From Bathynomus jamesi (Eukaryota > Arthropoda > Malacostraca > Isopoda > Cirolanidae), in the NCBI GenBank assembly GCA_023014485.1, contig JAJOZX010002715.1, forward strand, positions 190,001-254,000: 64,000 nt of DNA, read 5' to 3'. Position 1 is the stretch's first letter; every line of letters starts with the position of its first letter. Under the pieces are notes generated by a model, which did no database searches, was not told where the DNA came from, and worked only from the letters and a program-made list of their open reading frames with translations. Below are positions 20,635-31,050 of the stretch, piece by piece. Position numbers and translations under genes: made by a program.

Positions 20635-22726
20635 GCGAATGTCCCTTAATCTCGTTCCTAATCAAAGTGCAACCAAGAGTAATCAACCTTTCGGATTGCT
20701 TGCTTTCATCAGAAATTATTCCCATTTCCCATTTGTTATGAAATTAATAGTGTGAATTGTAATCATCTTACATCCATCCCTTCATTCATAAATCTCATCA
20801 TATCATACCTGCACATTGGCTGCCAAAGGATTAAATCCCCCGTTTGTCCTTCGAAATTACATCTATTATAAAGCCTACTCCTCATGAATGTATCCTTAAC
20901 TACCGAGTTCTGAGTTTGTTCGCTCTGTTTTGTATTATGTTTGTACCATGTCTGTGAACCCTTCATTGATGTGTCTTTCTGAATCGTTTTTCCTCTTATT
21001 CCTTCCCATAATGACATGTATCCAAACTTAATTAATTTTAACCCATTAATTACTATCTGTGAAACTCATCAACAGACGAACATATATTACATAATTTAAC
21101 GGAACCTCAGTACTGTGACGTCATGAAGTAATCGCAACAAACCTTGGAAATGTTTTCATTTCATACTTTTTACATGGAATACGAAGTCTTTGTGCCGCTA
21201 ATATTTAGTTATTTAGTATTCAATGTGTGGCAATTTCCCTACATATTGTTCTAGAGTTGGTACTGTATAGGTCATTATTTGTATGACGTGTCTTTTGAAT
21301 CACACTTTTAATGTATGTAATGTATAAGTGTTGTTGGCCATGTTCATTCATTCATGCGAATGAATTAATGTTCCTTCTTGAATTGTACCGAGGTTAAATT
21401 AGTATAATTACTCTTTTCATTATTTATTGGCTTCATCCGTAACGTAAATTATTCTTTAAATAATCTTTAATTATTTTTGACCGAATTGGTCTTTAAACAA
21501 TATAAATCGACTCACTTCATTCACTATCCTACTTTCTATTTGTGTCAACTATACTTGTCCGCCTGTGTTCATCCATTCGTGGGTATTGCCAATTACGTAC
21601 ATACTTACATATGTACGCTTCTAGTTACGTCGTATTCTTCCGTTGCTCGCTGATAATAAATTGCAAAGTCAATTCTTCTGAGCCAGGGCCCGAGAGAGAG
21701 GAGGATGCACGAGGTGTCAAAGTATCAGGGCCCGGGCCTCAGGGGGGTCGGGCTGTAAGATAGATAAGGGGATGATTGGGGGTAAAGGAGCCTGAATTCA
21801 AAAGTAGCACCGTGGCCCATGATTCATATCCTGAGTTTTGCTCCGAGCGCCTCGACACTAATCTGCGTATGTCAACTTACAATCAAATATATTTCATTGG
21901 AATGCTTTAAAAATATCTCTCTCGCCCCCTGCTGTAATTCCTCACGTTATGTTATATGTATGTTGTCTGTTACCTAGGTGCTATGTTCCTAATTTATCCT
22001 TTCTTCTACGCCCCTGGCTAATTATAGGTAATTATTTGGTAATAATATTCGACGTAATTAAGTCTTATTATCGTAACTGTCATTTAGGCATAAAAATGTT
22101 ATTTAAATTCATTGTTCATTAAGCGTTTGTATTAATGAATGCATGATGCGCTAAATAATTGGAATGTAATCATTGTATTTAATTGTAATGTCCTTCAAAT
22201 CAATGTACAATCCCGACATTATGTCGTCACCCCAAACGTATACAATCGACAAATTATTTTTTTTTTCATTTAGGAAGATATAGTTGCGACAAAAATTATT
22301 TCAGTCTGCAACAAAGGGGGAAACTTAACCTTCAACTCAGTCCCCCTCCACCCCCCAGAATAATTTTCAACTTCACTATTATTTTATGATATAAATTGCT
22401 TCATTCCTGGCTGGCTATCAAAGACGTCGACGAGGCTCTTAAATTCATCTAAATTTTATTCAAGGCAAATTCCCTCTTGAGTCACCTTGCTTTCTGAACT
22501 TCCTTCTATAGCATTTCTTGAATAAAGTTTGGAGGAGTGAAATAAGACTCAATTAAGTAACTTTTGAGGTCCTTTCAGTTCCTATAATTTTATTTGGTTA
22601 TAATTAAACTGTCAATCTCATCTCATTGGATACTCAGATTCTCTCAACCTTGTTAAACTTGAAGAACCACCACTTTGTTAGATCGTCTGAAGGGCTCAAT
22701 TCCCACAGTGCGCGAAGTGGCCCGCA

Positions 22727-22727
<1 letters not shown>
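20635..22727. other. No gene seen, except a repeat tail at 21682-21760
   Basis: AT-rich sequence with no exon, RNA gene or transposase trace. Only the short CCAGGGCCCG-type repeat listed separately could be linked to another place in the window. Confidence 0.4.
21682..21760 (+). repeat. LINE-tail repeat shared with 50116-50165
   Basis: CCAGGGCCCGAGAGAGAGG through CAGGGCCCG resembles 50116-50165 (CCAGGGTCCGGGAGAGAGG through CAGGGCCCG). The second copy directly follows LINE C2 coding, so this is likely a severed LINE C2-type 3' end. Confidence 0.6.

Positions 22728-22768
<41 letters not shown>
22728..22768. repeat. (TA)n microsatellite
   Basis: About 20 TA units immediately left of the palindromic element. 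Confidence 0.95.
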
Positions 22769-22769
<1 letters not shown>

Positions 22770-22771
<2 letters not shown>

Positions 22772-23206
22772 ACGTTTTTTTTGCGAAATCGGTCTTTTTG
22801 CAAAGAAACCAAAACAATTGTAATTTTACAAAATGACCTTAAATGTTTGATAATTTTGCAAAAACACTCAAAAATCGGTCAATTTGCAAAAAAAAAAAAA
22901 AATCGGTCAATTTACAAAATCACCAATAATCTTGTTGGTGTATTTGCAAAATCTCTTGTTCTAATACTGTAGAACCTTCTAGCTCCTAACCTAACCTAAA
23001 CACAATGACACGGTTGGTTAGGTTAGGAGCTAGAAGGTTCTACAGTATTAGAACAAGAGATTTTGCAAATACACCAACAAGATTATTCGTGATTTTGCAA
23101 AATTATCAAACATTTAAGGTCATTTTGTAAAATTACAATTGTTTTGGTTTCTTTGCAAACTGACCGGAGATTTTGCAGAGAGACCGATTTCGCAAAAAAA
23201 AACGTG
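22770..23206. mobile_element. Fold-back (palindromic) MITE-like element
   Basis: The two halves are inverted copies meeting at 22997-23015 (spacer), with TTGCGAAATCGGTCT near both tips and AGCTCCTAACCTAACC at the centre. Arms are about 170-225 bases, unequal because of an extra segment at about 22857-22915 on the left and a shorter one at 23160-23185 on the right. TA repeats flank it on both sides. No coding capacity. Recurrent TTTTGCAAA words give it a layered look. Confidence 0.75.
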
Positions 23207-23233
23207 TGTATATATATATATATATATATATAT

Positions 23234-23699
23234 TAGTGGTGGTGGACCGGATGTCAGTTTTTCAACATCTGCGGATGCGGATCTTTAATTTCAATATCCG
23301 CGGATGCGGATATTTAGTTAATCTATCAATATAATGTTGAATTAGGAATATATGAGTTTTTCAAATTTCGTGATATTACTATTATGGCAGGCAATGCATA
23401 AGAATTAAAATTAATATTAATGTTTTCATTATGATAAAAATAATAACTTTCTCAAGAGTTTCAGCGACAGAAAATTCAATGAAACAAGTTTCAATCAATT
23501 TTCTGTGTTACCACGTATTTATATTTTGAGGTTTATATATTTGTTTGTTCATTAATAATTACTACTTTACATGAAGTGTGCATGAGTGGGCCTTATAAGC
23601 TACTTTAATTGTAAATTGCATAATTTATTTGAGGTAATATCCGCATAACATCCGCAGTCAGAAGTGCGGATGCGGATGCGGATATCCGGTCCACCACTA
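23234..23699. mobile_element. hAT-type MITE with CGGATGCGGAT subterminal repeats
   Basis: The left end TAGTGGTGGTGGACCGGAT and right end (minus strand) TAGTGGTGGACCGGATATCC are inverted. CGGATGCGGAT units are repeated inside both ends. It sits between TA repeats, so a duplication cannot be distinguished. Confidence 0.65.
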
Positions 23700-23836
23700 T
23701 ATATATATTTGTAAGGTATTAAAGTTCATTCTGGGTTTGGTTTTTGGGAGGCTATTACACTTTGAAACGTAGTTTTCTTTAAATTCTATTCTGTTTGAGT
23801 TTACAAATAGTGTTTTTCCGTGTTGAGTATATATAT

Positions 23837-25108
23837 TAGTGATGTAGCGGATGTCATTTTTTTCACATCCGCGGATGCGGATGCAGATGAGGATGTTTGA
23901 TTTCAACATCCGCGGATGCGGATGTCTACATTTTCGTTATTTTTTAGGATATATTCGAGATTTGTTGTGTTTAACGTATATAATAAGTTATTATATAGAG
24001 AGAGCTGTAGCTATAATGTAGTATAATTGATTAATTGTACAATAATTGTTGTACTTTTCTCTGAACATATAAAATAATATCAAGCATCTAACTAATATAG
24101 AAATCAATTAGTGAATTAGTCTGCAAATAAATTCGTTATATTTTGTCGAGTTTCAGCCACAATTAGAAACCATAATTGTGTTACCAGGATGCGGGACGTG
24201 AACCAACTCAAATGCACCCCACCGACCTCTTTCCCCAACCTCCACCCTTATAGAAAGAGATCTTTAATTAGCTTGATAACTATTTATATTAAGTTTAAAG
24301 TTTTATTAGGCATATTTATAAATGAGTAATTAAAATAAAGTAAACTAAGATGTTCATCGTTTAATGTTCAAACTTAATTATAGGAAGGTTATGCTTAAGG
24401 AACATTAATTTTTCTGCCTTTTCTGCTGCCAGTCTGTTTCTCTTTTCATCATATATTAATCCAGCACTGCTAAATAATCTCTCGCTTGGTACGTTTGTTG
24501 GAGGACAGGCTAAATGTTTCCTTGCAAGTTTACTCAAGTATGGATAGATATTCTGCGTATTTTTCCACCAACTAATAGGATTGTCACATGCAGCCAGGCG
24601 TTTTTCTTGGTGATAGCTCTCGATCATTTTTACTACATCTTTGACATCGCGTAGGTCTCGTCATTGCTGCTTGACTCAAGAAACTGAGAGACAGATTCTG
24701 TGATAGATTTGCTTGTTGAAGGTGTGGTTCGTCACTGAAACTTTTATTCTTTTGGTGGGTGGCGAAGCGACAGATTCAAGAGATTGAAGCTCTTCAACTG
24801 CTTTGCCAAGTGATGATTTAACTCGTTCTAATGTACTAGGTGAAATAACTTAGCTTTGTAACGTGGATCTAAGTAGGTTGCAAGAGAGTAACTTCATACA
24901 AGAACAGCCTCTCGTCTTGTCGCTTGCATCACTTTTGCGCACAATGAACTAGTTCTATTAATATAGTAGAATTTGATAATTTCCGCTTATTAATGACATT
25001 TTATCTCAACGGTCCCACATCCGCACGACATCCGCAGTCCAAAGTGCGGATGCGGGTGCGAGAAAATGTGCGGATGTTCCGCGGATGCGGATGTGACCTA
25101 CATCACTA
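23837..25108 (-). mobile_element. Decayed hAT transposon with CGGATGCGGAT subterminal repeats
   Basis: Ends are TAGTGATGTAGCGGATGTC on the left and TAGTGATGTAGGTCACATCC on the right (minus strand). Multiple (CC)GCGGATGCGGATG units follow each end. The minus-strand transposase remnant is listed separately. The motif shared with the 466-bp element next door suggests that the smaller one is its non-autonomous relative. Confidence 0.75.
24361..24890 (-). pseudogene. hAT transposase C-terminus
   Basis: A conserved hAT block YLDPRYKAKLF is readable near 24885-24850. After frame breaks, the open piece 24361-24627 gives NPISWWKNTQNIYPYLSKLA, then PPTNVPSERLFSSAGLIYDE and KRNRLAAEKAEKLMFLKHNL. This is the hAT dimerisation domain (WW, PSERxFS and KRNRL signatures). 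The catalytic N-terminal two thirds are missing or unreadable. Confidence 0.85.
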
Positions 25109-25114
25109 ATATAT

Positions 25115-25183
<69 letters not shown>
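25109..25183. repeat. (TA)n microsatellite
   Basis: Long TA run between the hAT element and LINE A2. Reading frames across it are spurious. Confidence 0.95.
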
Positions 25184-25187
<4 letters not shown>

Positions 25188-25215
25188 CCCCGTCAAGTAC
25201 TTGCAGTCGCTGTGG

Positions 25216-26110
25216 AAGGGAAATTTGCGCTTACGCGTTTACAATGGCTAATAATAATGAACAGTTAGTTGCAGGTGGTGCTCAAACTTAGAAGTGCTGA
25301 GGAACGAGTTAGAACGTGAGAAGGAGGCCAGAGTAAGCCTTGAAGAAAGGGTGATGCTCCTGACGGCAAAATTAGAATCCCTTGAGACTCCAGTTGCGAC
25401 CCTCCTGCCTCAGTTTCTATTAATAATATAAATAGTATTAATAGCCCTTCTCTTCTCCTAGTTCCCAACCTTCGTTCGAGTGCGTAATGGAGCCCCATTG
25501 AGAAAACCTAAGACATGTCTACCAGTAATAACAAACAATAAGTTTTCTGTTTTAGGTTTTGAAGATGATGATGAACCGGAAATACGACTCGTTGGCGATT
25601 CCATTGTTCGAGGACAGCTCGAGGAATTCTGTGGGAGAAACCCTCGTCGTAGGCGCCGTTACTGCTACCCTGGTGCAAGGGTGGAGGATATGACTATAGT
25701 GTTGACCAATTTACAGATGGTACCTCCGAGGACACAACGTATGTTATTCATGTCGGTACTAATAACGTTTTAAATTCTAGATCGGAAGAACTGCTGGCTA
25801 GGTACAGGGACTTACTAGAGCGATTAAAGGAAAAAACTAATAAGATTGTTTTAACAGGTATACTTCCTCGAATTATCCACGTAACGATTTCTACAGCAAG
25901 GCGACCTATATTAACAATAACCTAAAGTCTCTTTGCCAACAGGAAGGAGTGCATTTTGCGAATTTTTGGAACAGTTTTCTACGGCAGGAGGGACTTGTTC
26001 CTCGGAGATGGACTTCATCTTAATGACGTAGGAGCTGCGCGTTTAGGAAGACTATTTCATAATACTGTCTCTTCTTTTCAGGCTGCCGTAACTCGAACGG
26101 TCCCAGCGTA
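25216..26110 (+). pseudogene. LINE A2 ORF1: coiled coil and SGNH hydrolase
   Basis: MANNNEQLVAGGAQT ends early. Another frame gives a coiled-coil stretch (RTEKEARVSLEERVMLL-type text). The open piece 25480-25773 carries EIRLVGDSIVRGQLEEF (GDS block). A shifted frame reads HVGTNNV (the G-x-N block), and the last block DGLHLNDVGAARLG lies near 26000-26050 with Asp and His intact. All esterase blocks exist but in at least three frames. Confidence 0.75.
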
Positions 26111-26169
26111 AATTCCAAAATTTCCACTGCGCTCGCGAAGTGTCGCAATTACAAACAATTTGAAGGTTC

Positions 26170-27530
26170 TATCCTTAAATGCTCGTAGCCTACGAAATAA
26201 AATAAACGAATTTTTTTCTTTAATTGCTTGTAAAGACTATGATTAATTGCGATAAACGAATCGTGGCTTAGCACTGAAACACGTGACTTTGTAGGGGAGT
26301 ATCAAATTAAAGGTTATAGACTTTTTGTTAAAAACAGAATAGGTAGGCGAGGAGGCGGTGTTATGTTGTATATCAAAGATAATATTGCGAACGTTATAGA
26401 AGTAAAGCACTCAATTCCAGAACCGATAGATTCGACTATAGCAGAACTTAAATTGAACGATTTCAAACTTCTTGTTGCGGTTATATATAGGCCCCCTAAT
26501 CAAACAGCTGATACGGACGAAGCGTTATATCGTGAACTAAAGAGAATAATCGGTAGTGAGCAGGCTTTAGTTATGGGTGACTTTAATTGCGCCAACGTGA
26601 ATTACGATACAATGCAGGGAGACGCGGAAGGTAATCGTTTAGTTAATTTTCTCGAGGATAGCTTTCTTATTCAAAAGGTTGGGGAACCTACGAGGTTGGA
26701 CAGTATTTTAGATTTAGTAATAACTACGGATGATAGGCTAATTACTGATCTTCAAGTAATAGAACCGTAAGCAATAGCGATCACAATATGGTAGAGTTTG
26801 TCCTCTCAGTAAGTCACTCGAAACCACTAACTCGACTAAAATTCCTAACTTCCAGCACGCAGACTTTAGTAAATTTCGAAATAAATTGTCACACGTCAAT
26901 TGGGAAAACGTGATGGGGAACTCCAACGCAAAACTAATGTGGGAATCGTTCGAAACAGTATTTAGGACTATAAATGAGGAATGTGTACCGTACAAAATTA
27001 AGCGTGCGAAAGTAAACAACAAGCCCTTGTGGTTTACTTCTAGAGTAGGAGACATTATAAAGAGTAGAGATAGGGCTTATAGGCTACATAAGTGCGATAA
27101 AGACAATTTGTTGTTACGAAACAACTACATATCTCTAAGGCGTGAAGCGAAAAGTGTAATAAAAAAGTCCAAGCGCGAATTTGAAATCTCCATAGCTCGT
27201 GACGGTAAAGAAAACCCCAAGCGATTCTTTCAATACGTCAATAATAGAAATCCAGTAAAAAGTTCTTGGGCCTTTGAAAAATTAAACGGAGATCTAGTTT
27301 CTGAAAACAAGGAAATGGCTACCTTGCTAAACGAATTTTTTACGTCAGTTTTTACTATAGAAGATGTAACGAATATCCCTACGGTCATAGACATAATACC
27401 TTTTGATAATGGTAATATTTTGGATAATATGTGGTTAGTGAAGGGGGTAATGCGCTATATTGATAAAATGAAAACGCGTAAATCACCGGGCCGGATTCCA
27501 TATATCCCATACAACTAAAAGAATTAAAAG
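26170..27530 (+). pseudogene. LINE A2 endonuclease and linker, frameshifted
   Basis: The early region reads KVLSLNARSLRNKINEF-type text. Open piece 26363-26770 has LLVAVIYRPPNQTADTDE, then QALVMGDFNCANVNYD (GDFN) and GEPTRLDSILDLVITTDD. The following GNSDHNMVEF-like text needs a frame change. Piece 26886-27518 is the linker (RAYRLHKCDKDNLLLRNNY), and ends near TRKSPGRIPYIP before another shift into RT. Confidence 0.8.
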
Positions 27531-27541
27531 ATAGCATTGTT

Positions 27542-28939
27542 GTGCCGCTAACAAAGATTTTTAATGCGTCTATTTCTGAGGGGTGCGTACCAGATAATTT
27601 CAAGTTAGCAAACGTAACACCTATCTTTAAGAAAGGCGATAAAGGTGCGGCGGGAAATTATAGGCCAATCAGTTTAACGTCTGTTGTAGGTAAGCTACTG
27701 GAATCAATAATTAGGGATCGTATAGTCGAACACTTAGAATTCCATAAGCTAGTTAGAAATACGCAGCACGGATTTAGGCGAAACAAATCTTGCTTAACTA
27801 ATCTTTTAGAATTTTTCCAAAGCGTGGTTGACGTTTACGATAGACATCGGGCGGTTGATGTAGTGTATTTAGATTTTCAAAAAGCGTTTGACACCGTGCC
27901 GCACAAAAGACTCATTGAAAAAACTAAGGCTCATGGAATCAGGGGTGTAGTAATAAATTGGCTAGAAGAGTGGTTGCGAGGTAGGAAACAGAGGGTGGTC
28001 GTTGATGGAGCGGAGTCGTGTTGGGCTAATGTAGCGAGTGGCGTTCCTCAGGGTTCTGTATTGGGCCCCTTGCTTTTTCTTATATATATTAACGATTTAG
28101 ATGTCGGCCTAGTCAGTACAGTTTCAAAGTTTGCGGATGACACGAAGCTGGGTGGTAGGGCGATTAATGACGAAGATAGAGGTAAAATTCAGGAAGATCT
28201 GAATAAAATCGTTGATTGGTCAGTCACATGGCAAATGAGATTTAACGTTGATAAGTGCAAAATTTTGCATATAGGTTCGCGTAACGGTAATTTTGCGTAT
28301 AGTATGTCAGGGAAAGATTTAACAAGCGTAGAGCAGGAAAAAGATTTAGGAGTTATAGTCACTGGTGATTTAAAAGTAGCGAAACAAAGTACAGCAGCGG
28401 TCAATAAGGCGAACAAAGTGTTAGGTTTTATAGCTCGAAATTTTGAGTACAAATCGCGCGATATTATAGTTCCACTTTATAAATCATTAGTTAGACCCCA
28501 TTTGGAGTACGCGGTCCAATTTTGGAATCCGCATATGCGCAAAGATATAGACAAAATCGAAAGAGTTCAAAGACGAGCAACTAAGATGATTCCGTCGCTT
28601 AGGTCAAAGTCGTACGAGGATAGGCTTAAGGAGTTAAAATTGACAACACTCGAGACTAGGAGGTTAAGGGGTGATCTAATCCAGGTTTTCAAAATTATGA
28701 ATGGGTTCGATAACGTAGATAGAGATAGCTTTTTCGAAATATCTCAATATAATAGGACTAGAAATAACGGGTGTAAGTTGACAAGTAGAAGGTTCGAGAC
28801 AGCAGTTGCGAAAAACTTTTTTACGCATAGAATAGTAAATAGCTGGAATAGTTTGCCGGTAGAAGTAATTAGTAGCACGTCTATAAACATGTTTAAAAAT
28901 CGATTAGACGCATATGTTGATAGAAAGGGTATAGTTTAA
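27542..28939 (+). CDS. LINE A2 reverse transcriptase, open 465-codon frame
   Basis: Uninterrupted from just before the fingers domain to the C-terminal stop. Residues 22-48 include NVTPIFKKGDKGAAGNYRP, 111-117 DFQKAFD (first catalytic Asp), 167-178 SGVPQGSVLGPL, and 197-200 FADD (catalytic Asp pair). Thumb and C-terminal text ends FKNRLDAYVDRKGIV. It would prime cDNA synthesis on nicked target DNA. The N-terminal start is arbitrary, since the true ORF2 began upstream with the endonuclease and is broken there. An intact RT in a partly broken element suggests a fairly recent insertion. Confidence 0.85.
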   Translation: MPLTKIFNASISEGCVPDNFKLANVTPIFKKGDKGAAGNYRPISLTSVVGKLLESIIRDRIVEHLEFHKLVRNTQHGFRRNKSCLTNLLEFFQSVVDVYDRHRAVDVVYLDFQKAFDTVPHKRLIEKTKAHGIRGVVINWLEEWLRGRKQRVVVDGAESCWANVASGVPQGSVLGPLLFLIYINDLDVGLVSTVSKFADDTKLGGRAINDEDRGKIQEDLNKIVDWSVTWQMRFNVDKCKILHIGSRNGNFAYSMSGKDLTSVEQEKDLGVIVTGDLKVAKQSTAAVNKANKVLGFIARNFEYKSRDIIVPLYKSLVRPHLEYAVQFWNPHMRKDIDKIERVQRRATKMIPSLRSKSYEDRLKELKLTTLETRRLRGDLIQVFKIMNGFDNVDRDSFFEISQYNRTRNNGCKLTSRRFETAVAKNFFTHRIVNSWNSLPVEVISSTSINMFKNRLDAYVDRKGIV

Positions 28940-29668
28940 GGTAGTAAAATTAAGGCTTTGTGGGGATAGATCCCACAGCTCAACACAAGTGTTGTGGGAT
29001 ATAGGGAGGCAGCGTCTTGGGTTAGGGGATACTCTCTGTCCTTACACACCCCATTTAAAGAGATTCCTCTGCCGAGCGGTGCCCCCCATAGTACTGTGAG
29101 GTATTGAAAAACTCATGATCTTCACTTGCCCCACAAACACCTTTAAATGGGAGACCCAAAATGGGTGCACACACATTTCTACATTACTGTACAGTCTTTA
29201 CAGCCACACCTACACTTTTTCTCGTAAGTGTATATATTGTAATGTATATGTTGTAAATTTTGACTTGGTCCGCAATCGATATGGACCGTGACTTGATGGA
29301 TACCGTAATGAAATTGACTGGATTCTTTGGATCTGATATATTTGCATGTCCGTTATAAATAGATATAGAGTGTAACATATTTGTGGATAGTAGTCTATTA
29401 TGACTTGATCCTCTGGATCCAGAGATTCTATCTTTAGTTTTAAATCGATAATTAATTAGTTTTAAATTGATAATTATTTAGTTTCGTAAAAATTGGTCGT
29501 TGCCAATTTACCGGCAGTTTTTACATAAATTTCTTATGTTCTTGTGGTTCGGAACCCACGTAAAATTGTAGGTCCCCTCCGCCACCACGGAGGACATACA
29601 CAATACACGATTACGAACACAGTTAGGTAGACCAGCCATGAGTGGATCCTAGGGTCTTTGTTGGTCTG

Positions 29669-29694
29669 AAACATATATATACATATATATACAT
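29669..29694. repeat. TA-rich microsatellite at the LINE A2 tail
   Basis: AACATATATATACATATATA follows the LINE 3' terminus and is the target of the next MITE. Confidence 0.85.
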
Positions 29695-29901
29695 CAAAGC
29701 TGGGCACTTGCGTTTTTTTTTGCGGTACTGCGGTACTGCGGTACTACCGCACTACCAAACCGGTACCGCATAACGCAGTACCGCAAAAAATGCGGTAGCG
29801 GTACTGCTGTACTTTCAGCGATCCTTTGCGGTACTGCGTTATGCGGTACCGGTTTGGTAGTGCGGTAGTACCGCAAAAAAAACCGCAAGTGCCCAGCTTT
29901 G
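29695..29901. mobile_element. Palindromic hAT MITE with 8-bp target duplication
   Basis: Ends CAAAGCTGGGCACTTGCG and the exact inverse at 29884-29901. ATATACAT flanks it on both sides (29687-29694 and 29902-29909). The interior is built of GCGGTACT units and their inverses. No coding capacity. The first 13 bases equal the left end of the hAT element at 56408. Confidence 0.9.
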
Positions 29902-29951
29902 ATATACATACATATACATATATATACATATATACACATACACATACACAT

Positions 29952-30005
<54 letters not shown>

Positions 30006-30045
30006 GTAGTAGTGATAATAATAATAATAATAAAAAAAATATTAT
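29902..30045. repeat. Compound microsatellite (TATACA, TA, TAG, ATA)
   Basis: Successive ACATAT, CACACA, TA, TAG and ATA runs, continuing the array into which the MITE inserted. Confidence 0.9.
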
Positions 30046-31050
30046 TCTAAACTAAATACAGGCCTGTATACGGACAGTTTGCGATTGCGAATACTTGTGG
30101 TTTTTGGTCCAGTTTGTGTAGAGCAAGCCCGAGGTAGTACGAGTATGACTGTGATTGATGCAGGTAAATTGCTGCTTTGGGAGGAAACAAACTTTCGGTG
30201 CATCTTGCTCCCAAAGAATCATGCACCAGGAGTGATAATAACTGGGGGTGTCTGCAATACAAACTAGCAAAAATTGCAATAAATTGAATACGGATATGGG
30301 TGTCCTTTTGACTAGACTAACACGGAGCATTGTCGCTTTCTGTGGTGATGAACCACGTACGAAAGCCTCGCCACTACTTTGATCTCCTATTTACTTGGCA
30401 ATGCTGCTGCGAGCTGCTCCTACCCTGAAATTGGCGTATGAACGCAATGGTGCTCTATTTACAAAAAAGTTTCTCTTCATACTTCCCTTTAAACTATGAA
30501 ATGTATCAATGAATTATATATAAGGAGATCGATCCGAGGCCAAAAACTATAGGCCAGTCACAGGCGTACCGAAGGGGAGGGCGACAAGGGCGATCGCCCC
30601 CCCCCCCCTCCTTGAGCTAATAAATTATTATTTTGATTATTTTTACGTATTTAATTTATATATTGAATTAAATATTTCACATATTTAATTTCATGCGCTA
30701 ATCGAAAAATGTTCGCTATCTTTCTAGCGATTTTGTGTTTCATGAGTATTGTGTCATTTTTCATGGCGCCTGGCAACCGCAATTTATCGATTTTTGTTTA
30801 CATTCATTTAAATATTTAGTTTGTGAACTTTCTAAATTTTGATAATTTTAAGTATTGATTAAAACTTTGTGTGTATGAACGTGTGTGTGTGATCATGTGT
30901 GAAGGCCGCTTGGTCTCAAACATGTAACTAATAAATGAAATGAAACATTAAGTATGTTATTTTTAAAATTTGGTATTCAATTTTTTACACATTTTAAAGT
31001 TCAGTTTCAAAGTTTTCATTTAATTTACAATTTTTCACATTGTATTGCAC
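30046..31050. other. No gene seen; holds a 47-bp LINE C scrap
   Basis: 30522-30568 (GGAGATCGATCCGAGGCC and following ACTATAGGCCAGT) matches LINE C text at 55950 and 18840. A C-run follows at 30598. No supported exon. The stretch 30080-30270 is open in one frame but resembles nothing I can defend. Confidence 0.45.

Larger units (their letters stand above)
25200..29668 (+). mobile_element. LINE A2, nearly full-length CR1-like retrotransposon
   Basis: The order is ORF1 (coiled coil plus SGNH), endonuclease, linker, RT, then a 3' UTR ending GTGGATCCTAGGGTCTTTG, the same terminus as the LINE A1 copies. The terminus is followed by TA-rich repeats. RT is open; ORF1 and endonuclease have breaks. The 3' UTR differs from A1, so this is a sister subfamily. 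Confidence 0.85.

Noticed and set aside
22985..23027. Telomeric TTAGG array
   Set aside because: Only two to three units, forming the arms of a palindromic element.
25006..25251. Small proteins made of YIYIYI repeats
   Set aside because: Translations of (TA)n microsatellites. The same applies at 1642, 29694, 29744 and 29826.
30079..30267. Possible dUTPase-like or other host exon
   Set aside because: The open frame has only vague resemblance, with no conserved motif and no splice context.
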